From Carex sylvatica (taxonomy: Eukaryota; Streptophyta; Magnoliopsida; Poales; Cyperaceae), in the NCBI GenBank assembly GCA_964058845.1, contig CAXKVR010000116.1:184737-248736 (forward strand): a stretch of DNA of 64,000 nucleotides. Direction: 5' to 3'. The translations under genes were made by a program, and so were the position numbers. The notes under the pieces are model-generated. The model made no database searches and was not told where the DNA came from. It saw nothing but the letters and a program-made list of their open reading frames with translations. Positions 36,001 to 48,000 of the stretch are shown in pieces; the stretch's first letter is position 1, and each line of letters begins with the position of its first letter.

Positions 36001-39000
36001 AACCCAGAGTACGAATCTTAATGTGATTAGAGCCTCAAATGAATCAGTAAACCATATAAGCCAGAATCAGGTCCGATCAAAATATAAGCAACAGTAATTC
36101 ATCTGTCCCCAATCCAATAGAACTGAGATCTAAACTGAACTCACCCAACCCCACAAAATTATCAGGAAGAAAATAAGTTCTTTTTCTTTTCCATTGCTTA
36201 ATTTCTTTCTAGTTCAGCTAAACACTAGGATAGAAGGTTGAAGAACAAACCTTGAAGATTGCACAGGAGTAGGTCATTGTCTCATCCAAGAACAAGGAGA
36301 AGAAATCATTGCTCTACAAAAACACACAGGAAAATATGCATTCAGATTATTTGAAGCCCTTATTTATACATTCACCTATTCTTTCTAGCTATTCTCTTGG
36401 CATTTTTTTTGAAGATAAATACCTTCTCTATCCTTTACATTTATTTTCTTTCTAGCTTTTTCTCTGTGTAGAATCCAGCATATGAGGACTTTAGTTGCAT
36501 TGCAAAGGTCAAGTGAGGCAAAATTTGGTTTCAATGAGGTTTATTGCTCAATTAAGTGTTAATTGATGCATTATTGGGTTTAATCGAAACATCATTAAGC
36601 AACCCATTATTAATTCATGCCAAATTGGGCATAACGGCTAAGTGCACAACTTAGCATTGATTATTAAATCAGATTAAACAAATAAACAATTACGTAGCTC
36701 AAGATTATTTAATGCTAAATTAAAATTTTTATTTTAAGGAACATAGCACCAGTGAGGATGTACAGGCAGAAAGTTGGGTTTAATCAAGGGTTTGCACTTT
36801 GCAATGCAGAGATGCTGATTCAAAATATGGTTTAATTTGGTTTAATTGCACTAATTATGATTAACTGATGCAACAGTGGTTTCAATCGAACTAAATTCTG
36901 AAAATTCAATTGTGAGATAAAATAAAATTGGGCTCAATTACATAATTAAAATATGTTTCTAACCATACCAGATCATAGTGTTGAGATATATTTCTTCGAG
37001 CTTGTGTCACTGAATTTTGCCGCAACATATGCCGAAAAAAGTACTTCGCAGATGCCACACCAGCCGTCAATAACATAGGGGTCCACCATCCCCTAAACCA
37101 GCTGTTAATTTTTTTTTTTAAAGAAAGAGTCAATTTTGCAATATTAGAAATACTCGGAGAAAGCACAAATTATAAAACACAAAGATGTTGGCAAAAGAAC
37201 AGTCACAATTCAATTGAAACTACAAATTTATGCCTATTTAAACACAAACAACCTGCTGTCTAAAACAACATCACTAAATTGCTGAAATACAAGTCTCAAT
37301 CAAAATACTTGCTAACTGTTTCTCATATAAATTATTAAAGGGAAGTTATCTCCAGAAATGCAATTTCAAAAAAGAACATTTTGTAAGAAATGAAAAGAAA
37401 CATGTAAGTCCAAACAACATGAAAATATTAATATTGCTAAACAGCGATGTGTTTGCACTTTCTAACAAGTTGAAAAAGTAAGAAGAGAAGAAACCTTTTA
37501 TTGGTATTGCCACTAGAAGCATTCTTCAGATCCCTATTAGCAATAAGAATCTGCAGTATTTGCATGTTAACAAAAGCTTTTACAAAGGTACAACACTTTT
37601 CACATGTAGTCAAAGTATTAGAAAAGTCATGAATTTGAACCTCTTGAAACTGCTGTAAATTATGATAAGTATCCTTGACATTTATCGCTATCCTTCAAAT
37701 AGATCATATACTTTGGGGATAATAGTGCTTTTTGTAGTCCTATGAAGCCTTAAAGATCATGCAAAACAAATTTTTTTTACAAAAACAATGAAGTGGTGAT
37801 ACCCTTTTGTATCCAACCAAGCCCAAAGTAGTAGTTTCATTCACTGTTTGTCAGGGTACTGATATTTTCATATCTTGTCAGGGTATATCAGAAAGTTGTT
37901 ATGAACTATAATGAGCATTTCTCATTTTGCAAATGCAGGCATAATATTCTAAGGCTTAACAAACAAGCTTGTTGGTTTCCTTTACCAAGAAAAAATCAAG
38001 AAGACCATTCTCCTGATCAACAAATGAGAAATATCCATTTATATATGCATCTGCAAGGCCTAGATCTGCTTCTGCTGCAACCTATAAAATAAAAACCAAA
38101 ACAAAAGTAAAGATTAAAATCATCTGTGAAATTAAATTATACAAACAAGGAGAGTGTTTCATTAGTTTGCCCTGCATAACTATATAACTGTATATAGCCT
38201 AGCAATCCATAACTGTATGGTTAACCATTTTTTTGTTGTACAAAGAATATGAGTTATCTTAATAACCTCAGAGATATCCAAGCAATAACTTATTTCTCTG
38301 ACACTTATTTGAAAAATGAGGATATAGATATTAAGGAGTAATTTGGGCATTTCTGAAGAACCACAACTGAGAGACCATACTTTCCTTTTCTTTTTCTTTT
38401 TTTCTTTTTCATAGTTTCAAAACCAAATGGATAAAGGTACAAAGTTACGAACCTTCCAGTAGAATAAGGGGCTGTGCACTCTTAGAACAGATTTTACAGT
38501 GCATTTCTTGCTGGGCTTACCAAAGGTAAACATCGTGCCTCCATCTTCATGCAAACTACAGGGTAAATTAGTATTATTTTATTATAATTATTACGCCATT
38601 ACAAAATCCAGCTTTTGTATTTTCCATGAAACATTCTCCCTTAAACAAATTTGGTTGACAGCACACACAAAGACAGCATCTTTTCATTCTGGCTGCTATT
38701 GTGAATTTGTGCAATCTGAAGTCTGAATCGCATTAAATTAGGGTTAAATTTTGCCCTTGGCTGACTAGTCAACTGGGAACAGACCATATCCCACTTTGAT
38801 ATAGTACACTAATATAAATTTTGTTAAAATGAAAGAGCTCAATATTGCTAAAATTTTTTTCAAACACATCCAAATATGTATGCAAACACACTGCCAAGTA
38901 CTACGCACCACCTAAGTTGACCACAAGGACCAGTTTAGAACAAATCGTCAGAATGGGTCTGGTTCAGGTCATAATTTCTTCTAAGAGATAGCATTTGACT

Positions 39001-42000
39001 TACATTAAATTACCAACTGAGACATACTGCTCAAGAAATCTGGTAACTAGGAGACGTGCACCGGTTTCCACGGGAGATAGTACCATGTGTTTAGGATTTT
39101 CCAATAGAGACAACCTCTGTCCCAGAAAGCCACTTGCAGCAGCTTTCCCAGCCTGTATTAGTAGTTACTGTGGATTTTTAGGAAAAATGAATTGTATTGA
39201 TTTCTTTGTTCTTTTGGGCCTATATAGGCGTTACATTTTTCATTCCTAATCCTACTATTCTTTATAATTCCTATCTTACTAATATAACCCTGTAACTTCT
39301 AATAATGCAATAAACATACATAAATCTCAACACTCCCCCTCAAGATAGGCAAAAGATATTCATCAAGCCCATCTTGTCACAAAACCTTTCTAGATCTATT
39401 GAGCTAAGTCATTTGGTGAGGTAGTCAGCTACTTGATCTCCAGTAGTTACATGACTCAGCTCCAATAGTCCACTTTCTAACTTTTCCTTTATAAATAACA
39501 TATCGATCTCCACATGCTTGGTTCTGTCATGCTGCACAGGATTGTTGGCAATGCTGATCGCTGACTTGCTATCGCACCACAATTTCATTTGAGCTCTTCC
39601 AACAACCTCTTCAGCCACACCATCTCAGCAACTCCCAATGTCATAGCTCTATACTCGGCTTCTGTTGTCGATCTCGCAACAACTGGCTGCTTCTTGCTCT
39701 TCGAAGAAACCAAATTGCCCCCTACAAACATGCAGTAGCCAGCTGTGGACCTTCTGTCATCTTGGCAACTAGCCCAATTAGAGTCACAGTAACCCTCAAC
39801 GTTCATGTGCCAATTATCCCTGAAAAACAAGCTCTTCCCCGGTGCACTCTTCAGGTACCTCAGAATGTGATACACTACGTTCATATAGCCCTTCCTAGGA
39901 TCATGCATGTAGCGACTCACCACGCTCACTGCAAATGACATATCGGGACGAGTATATGTCAAATAGATCAATCTGTCTACCAGTCTCTAGTATCTCTCAC
40001 GATCAATCTCTTCTCCTGCCTCTGCACTTATCTTGGTCTTCACATTAATTGGAGAAACTGCAGGCCTGCACCCCAACATGCCTGTCTCTGTAAGCAAGTC
40101 TAGGACATACTTCATTTGGGATAGAACAATCCCCTCTGCTTCGCGAGCCACCTCAATTCCAAAGAAGTACCTAAGTTGTCCCAAATCCTTCACCTCGAAT
40201 TCCTTCCCCAATTTTGCTTTCAACTGTGCAATTTCTTCCTCATCATCCCCGGTAATGATCATATCATCGACATACACAGCCAGCATAGTAATGTGACCAC
40301 AATGTTGTCGAGAAAACACCGTGTGGTTAACATTGATTTGCTGATAGACCATGCCTACCATAACCTTCCTGAACCTATCAAACCAGGCCCAAGGAGACTG
40401 CTTCAACCCATAGAGCGGCTTCTTGAGCATGCTCACCTTACCCACTGTCTGGTTTGTGCCAAACCTTGGTAGAACCTCCATGTACACCTCCTCCAACAAA
40501 TCACCATGAAGAAAGGCATTCTTCACATTGAATTGGTGTAACTGCCATGGAAACCAGTTTCCTCACTGTGCTCATCTTCGCCACGGGTGCAAAAGTCTCA
40601 TCATAGTCAATGCCATAGGTCTGACTATACCCTTTCGCTACCAACCGAGCCTTGTAGCGCTCAACCAGACCCTCTGGATTCTGTTTTACTGTGAAGACTC
40701 ATTTGCATCTAACAGCCTTCTTGCCTGGTGGTAGTGACACAAGTTCCCAGGTTTTGTTCTTGCAAAGGGCACTGAGCTCTTCTAGCATGGCTGTTTTTCA
40801 CTTTGGATCTCCTTTAGCAATCTACCAACACTTAGGGATAGAGATAATGTCTAGTGATGCAATGAACGCTCTATGTACCGGTGATATCTGTGAGTAAGAG
40901 ACAAACTAAGCAATCTCATGCGGAAAACCATATCGGTCAGAAGGAATGCCCGCATTCTCACGAGAAGTCCTTCTTACTGATAGGGGCGTGGGAGGAGTAG
41001 AGAGAGAATCATAGCATCTGTATATTTTGAGTCTGAGGTGGATGGTATAAGTGTCTTAGGAGTCAGAGTAGGCAGGGACAAGGGACTTGGCACAGGTGAC
41101 ACTGTAGACACAGCTCCCTCACTCTGCTTATTTCTTCTCACATACACCTCACGGTATCTCGACTCCCCCTGAGCCTGAGTTCTACCACCTTCGGATCTAT
41201 TCCTCTCAACTTCCGGCTCACCCACAGCCGAATCCTCTCTTTGTGGCTCAACCCTGGCCGAATTCTCCTTTTCCAGCTAAACCCTAACCGAATTCTCCTT
41301 TTCCGGCTCAATTCTAGCCAAATCCTCTTTTTCCGACTCAACTATAGCCGAATCCTCCTTTTCTGGCTCAACCCTGGCCGAATCTATCAGTGGGCAAGGA
41401 ATATCATCCACACTCATCATCCTTCTCTCACTATCACTACTACTCTCCCCCTCTCGCCTCATACCTCATGTATCGAGCGAGTCTCCAAATGGTGATGTAG
41501 TCTCTGAGGAGTAGTAAGGTTGAAACTCACGAATGTAACATCCATACTCACAAACAATCTCATTTCTACTGGACTCCAGCACACATAACCATTTTGAGTA
41601 CCAGAGTAACCCACAAAGATGCATTTCACCGCTCTGGGATCCAACTTCCCCACTGTTGGTCTGTTGTGTGCACACACAGCCAAATACCTTAGGAGGAAGA
41701 ATACCCCCATTATCTCTTTTCAACATCACACACGGAGTCTGCCAGTCCAAAACTCTAGATGGCATTCTGTTAATCAATTGTGCGGCTGTCTGAACTACTT
41801 GTCCCCACAAATGTTTCGGAATATTCATGGAGATCATCATGCACCGGGCTACCTCCAATAAGTGTCTATTCTTCCTCTCTGCCACTCCATTTTGTGCTGG
41901 TGTGTAAGGGCACGTGGTCTGATGATGTATCCCATGAACTGACAAATACTCCTCAAATGCCTTGTTTATATATTAAGTCTCATTATCGGATCTCAGTGCC

Positions 42001-45000
42001 TTCACCACAGCACCAAACTGAATTTGAACCGCCTTATGAAAATCCTTGAAGCAAGCAAGTACATCACTCTTGTTCTTCATCAAATACAACCATGTGACAC
42101 GAGAATAACAATCGATGAAAGTCACAAAAAATCTATACCCATTCATCGAAGTTGTTGAGCAAGGCCCCCATACATCCGAGTGTACCAGATCAAAGGCATG
42201 AGAACTCCTACTTCCTAAGCTTACATACGAACTCCTTGTATGCTTCCCAAATTCACATCCATCACACACAAATTTATGTTTGTCAGCTTTCTCATACTTT
42301 GATGAAAACAGACGTTCCAATAGACTGAAGGAAGAGTGCCCTATCCGCCGATGAATCAGAAACAACTCATCCTTCACACTCACCCCAGATCCTCCTGCCC
42401 CCACTCTATCGACCACAGATGCCAACGCTATATCCATCCATTTTCTATCCATGTACCACAACCCATCATGCCATGTGTCAGTCCCAAGAATCCGACCTAT
42501 CCCCTTTTTCTGAAAGAGTATTGTCGGAATATCAAATGTCACGATGCATTTCTGCTCACGAATAATAGCACTAATGGACACCAGGTTTACGGAAAAGAAA
42601 GAAGCATGCAACACATTGGTCAGAGTCACTGAATCTGTACATCTCATAGTACCCTTACCAACCACGGGCTGGACCGTACCATCGGCTGTCTGAATGCTAT
42701 CTGGGACTGCTAGGTGAGTATAGGAAGAAAACTCCCTAGCAGCACCAGTCACATGGCGAGATGCACCAGAGTCTACTATCCAATCTGATGATCTAGTAAT
42801 AGATATAGATGCAAGAGCAAGTGCGTCAGCGACCGCACTCTTCCCCGCACTTGCTCATTTCTGCCTCCTCCTGACTATCTTCATGATTATATCCTCCTCG
42901 GATAACTCCACAATAGCTTGTTTCTCTTCCTTTGCAACCATCAAATTTGTCCGGTTGCCTCCTCTTCCACCTCTTTGGCCCCCACGGCCACGTTCATAGT
43001 TCCCAGACTGCCCCCTTTCACCTGCATCTCGCTTCTTAGGGGACTTAGAACAAGTCTGTTTCAGATGACCTACCTCACCACCTATGTAACACCGTCGAGA
43101 CTCACCTCTGAACCCTGTGTTACTTGTGTGATCTAAGTTGGAGACCGCTAGTGCTGACTTCACCCCTGGAAGTCCTGCTGCCTTAGCCTGTAGCCTAATC
43201 CGGCTCTCCTCCTCAGTCAAGTACATAGCTGGCTCTTTGAGTCTCATATCGATAGATGGCAGCTCAACCTTCTGCACCTTCGACTTGCTCTCAACAGAAT
43301 CTTGGTACACGGCCAACGCTCGTCGCACCACGACAACCATCTCATCAGATGTCAGCTTCGCGCAAGCCTTTGCAAACGCATTCCCAGTCTCCTCTAACAT
43401 TGATCCGACTCAGATCTACGTCTCACATATCAATCCAAGTCCAAATCCTTCCTATTACTCTCTTAGACCCGATCTTACACTGTTAAGATCGAGATCCACA
43501 TCATCTCCCTCTCTCTTCTTCTTCTTCTTGACCCGATCGTGATCTACCTCATCAAGATTCGAGTTCAAACCCCGATCAAACCGCGATCAAAACCCGCTTC
43601 TCGGGTATCGTGGGGTAGAGACCCCCCACGCCGGCCAATCAACACAAAGAGACTACCTGTGGTTGCCGGCCGACTCTAGAAGAAGAGAAGATCGAGCGGC
43701 GGAAGAGATGAGAGGAGCGGTTACTGTAGTGGCGGCCCGGTACTGTAGCATCGTGGCACTGTAGCGCATCGGCTATTGTAGCGGTGCAACACTATAGCAG
43801 CTAGGTTTAGGTTTTTAAGGCTTTGATACCATGTGGATTTTTAGAAAAAATGAATTGTATTGATTCTTTTGTTCTTTTGGGCCTATATAGGCGTTACATT
43901 TTTCATTCCTAACCCTACTATTCTTTATAATTCCTTTCTTACCAATATAACCCTATAACTTCTAATAATGTAATAAACATACATAAATCTCAACAGTTAC
44001 ACAACACAAGTAAGGGGAAATTGACTAAGTCTTTAAGCCTTTGGGTTCTAGCAAAAAATAAAAGAAATAATTTGAAGGACCAGAACACTCATCAGAGAAA
44101 ATATTTACATGACAGTTTAATGAGATCTTATATAGGTTATAGAACCTTTGATCAATCATGTTGCTCAATCTAGTTTCCAACATTAACTGATATAATGGAA
44201 ACATTACATCTGTAGTTTGCAAAAGCCCAAAGATATTTTCTATTAATACGAAGAAATGTAAAATCTCCTAGTGAGAATCTAAATCGGTAGTAAGGGAAGT
44301 TAAAAGGTGGTATTAGACAAGAAGAAGAAAGAGAAAGGAATGCACCATTATGTCTATAGATTGCAGTAATTTACTTTAATTTAGAAACAAAATAATTACC
44401 TTGAGACCATCCTCATGGAAGCCATATCCTGAAATTTTTAAACAAAAAATTAGGTGTTCCACAATTTAATTGAAGAAAATTCCATTGTTGCAAATACATA
44501 GATCAATTAGAGTTGTTCGCCTTGTATTTGGATTGTTTCACATAACCATTTTTACCTCCTTCAAAACATCTAATTTCAAATTTGATTTTAGATATCCTAG
44601 AGAACACTTGAATTGGAAACAAAATATATATACGTACCTTGGTAGGCCCCACAAAACCAAATTCCTCTTTTGCCCTGCACTTTATCAAGCTCGAGAGAGG
44701 CCTTGGAGGCAGCGACAGTTGGGAAAGGGTGGCTCGTGCGCCACTTAAGCAATGTTTGTTTGGGTACAGAGGAAGGATTTAGTGTAACCAGATATGGGGC
44801 ACCAGTTGAGCCTAAATTCTGCAGATGCATGCTTCAATGAAAATTAATAAGTAAATAAACAAATTAAATATAAATGATCTAAATGTAGGTACTAGGGAAA
44901 GAACAACATACAATGGCAATAATCAATTTTTCAAGTATGCTCTTTGGTGTTATGCAGCAATGCTGGTACACAAAAGAAGAGAGGTTCTGCAAATGTTTTG

Positions 45001-48000
45001 TTCCACATTTGCCAAAACACCCTTCATTTCTAAATTATAATATTTGCAATCCAGGTAGCAACTATGCAAGTAATACTGATCTATCACATCAGGTTGATGA
45101 AAAAGGTATAATCCACAGTATTGCAACTTGCCCCAAGTATAATGAGGCTAAATTTGTGTAAGCAGAAGTTGAAATAGAATCATGCGCAAGAATTCTCAAT
45201 GTCAATTTCTGAGTTCACATGACCTAACTGCAATGCAATATGGTGAGATAAAACATGCAAAATCTAGGGCTGCCTGGTCATTTTCGGTTGACCTAGCCTA
45301 GGCTTCAGTAGAAAGATATCAGTTCCACATAACCCAGAAAACTTGGGTATTAGTTCCATGCAAGAAATGCTAGATGTTACTTCTAATTATTGTCGAATAT
45401 AATCAGGTAAAGGTACTAAAAGAAAAGAGCACCAACCTGAAGAACATTTAGCCAATAGGTGACAACTGCGCCGCTGTCTGTGGTCCCTAGAAAATTCCAA
45501 GCACCCCATGCTGATTGATTCCTCGGCATGAAGTTTATATCTCGGTGGAGATATACATCACTGCCAGTTAAGAATATTTACCCACTTTTAATATTTCTCA
45601 AAAGAAAACATATTGAGCTAACCCCCTTTAGACCTGATGGCAGGCCAATATAAATCAGAAAACACCCAGGTCATATATGACACGTTATTTTAAGCTTTAT
45701 CATCATGATTTCAGTTTACATGATTTTAAGGTTACCTGTAAACATACTGAAAAGCACCTAGAATTCTGGACTCCTCGTATGTGGCTTCAGTTCCTAACAT
45801 ATTTAAAGCATCTGGCGCATGTGCAGCAATTACACACCCATCATAGACCTCCTCTGTACCATCTATTGCTGTCACACGACATCCTGAAAACACAACCAGT
45901 ACAGGAAAAGGAGAAATTAGATCACCACAGAGTATTGCAGAAAACACCCTATCCCATATTCCAACCCCACTTCAGAAACAAAATAGAAACAACACCTTAA
46001 TTATCCTTACTTACAGAAAAACACCCATGAATTGTGATAAGAGTGAGGCTACAATACTATGCATAGCGCATATCGGTCAGTACTATGTATCAATATCTCC
46101 ACTTTTAAAGTTCAAACAATCGATCTGAACCATTCAACATGGTCTCTGTACTAACATGTGCTTGTAGATCAAATTTTACATTTTTTAGAATTTTTTTACA
46201 TTTTTTTAGATAGGTAAAAAATCACTCGATCTAAAGATTGTAGACAATTCAAAAGTAGTGATTTTCTACCTATCTAGAAAAATGGTAAAAATTAAATTTT
46301 GTTTGCAAGTACATTTTCATATGGAAATCATGTTGAACGATTCAGATCGACTATTTGGACTTTGAAAAACAAATATATTGATCCATAGTACGGACCAATC
46401 CGAGCTATGCATAATACTGTAGCCTCACTCTTTGGATAATTGCAAAGCATTCTCAACATGAATAAGCTGGCTGGATGTGTAAGAAACAAAAAATTGCAGT
46501 TCGACATGTCGGGTCAGGCTTAGATTTGGTCGTTTTAGATTGTGTCACGGGTCGTTCAGAATGGATTGTTTCAGCTCATTCAGGTCTCCGCTAATTCAGA
46601 TTTGGATTGTTTCAGCCCTTAATTCATTCAGGTCTAGGTCATCTCAAGTTTGGGTTAGGCAGGTTCAAGTTTCGTGTCAGTCAGGTTAGAGACCGGGGTC
46701 TTTTACAGTTGTCACCCTGACAAAATTAATTTCAGATAACTAGTTGAGTATTTTGTTTAGGTAAAACTAGGTCATAAAAAAAATTTGGGTTGGTTCAGGT
46801 GTCATGTTCGGTGGGTTGAACTTAGGGCTCAGGTTAAATTGAATTCGGATCAGTTCAGGTCCCTGTTTGATATTTTGAGTGAATTTTGCTTCAGATCAGG
46901 TTCCAGATCATTGAATTTAACAAAAAGAAAAATCAGTTCCAGGTCTAAACTAGCCCACCTAGGCCACTTAATGGGAAGTTGAAATGACAATTTTTGTAAC
47001 AAAAAGACAAACATGAGATTTGAGAGATGATAATAATGCTGTAATATTACTTGTCTATTCATACTGGCTGGTTTTTCTCAACTACCAAATATTGCTTGTA
47101 TATAAAAATGCTTGATAGAAAGACTAAAGAGAAGAAAGGTAGATATATTGGCAGAAATATTAACATACCACCATCAATGCTTGATATAGATGTGGCTGCA
47201 CAGCTTGTTTTTATCTGACAGGACATGTTCTCAAGCTCTTCTCTTACCTGAAACACAACTCATTAAATTGATGCACACACAAAGAAATGTTTTATAGTCA
47301 CCTGGCCCTTTTAACTTCAATAACTTTAGTACCTTGTTGACATAGCAATGTGAACGGTTTTTTACAGTGAGCCACTGTGGCCGACCAAAGAGCTGCAACA
47401 AAAGAGCATAAATTAGATATGCTAACAGAATATATATCACTTTTTTCGTAAATTAACCAGATACTATAGGCTGTTTGCAAGCCACAAAGAGCCAGAATTT
47501 TGAGACTAATTGCACGCTTAACTTTCACCAAAAGCTGACTATTCACATCTGACTCAGCAACAATCTTAGTAACAGTAATTTAAATTTTCCAATTATATCT
47601 CAATTTGAGAAAATAAGCGCAGAAAAAGATCGTATAAACTATAAAGGTAAATAACAAAATAGTTAAATTACATAAACTGACAAGTAATGTGTGAGAGGTT
47701 TACCTGAAGAAGGTGGTGGTTCCGGCAGAAAGAGAGCACTGAAAAGGCCGAAAATTTCATCACTCCTTCAGAAGGGCACGACCATATCGACGCGCATATT
47801 GGCACCTATTTTCATTTCAAATTACAAAGTTGATCATCATAGAACACACAAAATTAGCATAGCACAGCAAATTTTCTCATCAAATGAAAGATAGAACTCA
47901 CAATATACGCCTTCTGAAATAATTCGGAGTAGCCATGAGACTTGATAAACTGCTCAAGTGTCTCATTTCGATCCATGTCAGGGTTGTTTTCATGTTCTTC

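Larger units (their letters stand above)
39169..43995 (-). mobile_element. Ty1/copia LTR retrotransposon in intron 10 of the cyclopropane synthase gene
   Basis: Two 164-bp LTRs (39169-39332 and 43832-43995) bound a 4.5-kb interior; the perfect 5-bp TSD GTTAC is at 39164-39168 and 43996-44000. On the minus strand, the primer-binding site TGGTATCAAAGCC (43831-43819) directly follows the 5' LTR and the purine tract GAGGGGGAG (39341-39333) precedes the 3' LTR. Order on the minus strand is gag, protease, integrase, reverse transcriptase, RNase H: the copia order. I count 8 differences between the LTRs (about 5%). Stops and frameshifts in integrase and reverse transcriptase show that it is dead. 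It is in the same orientation as the host gene. Confidence 0.96.

Noticed and set aside
40033..42632. Several plus-strand open frames of 60-100 codons
   Set aside because: They oppose the copia pol remnant on the minus strand, which has clear integrase, reverse transcriptase and RNase H motifs.
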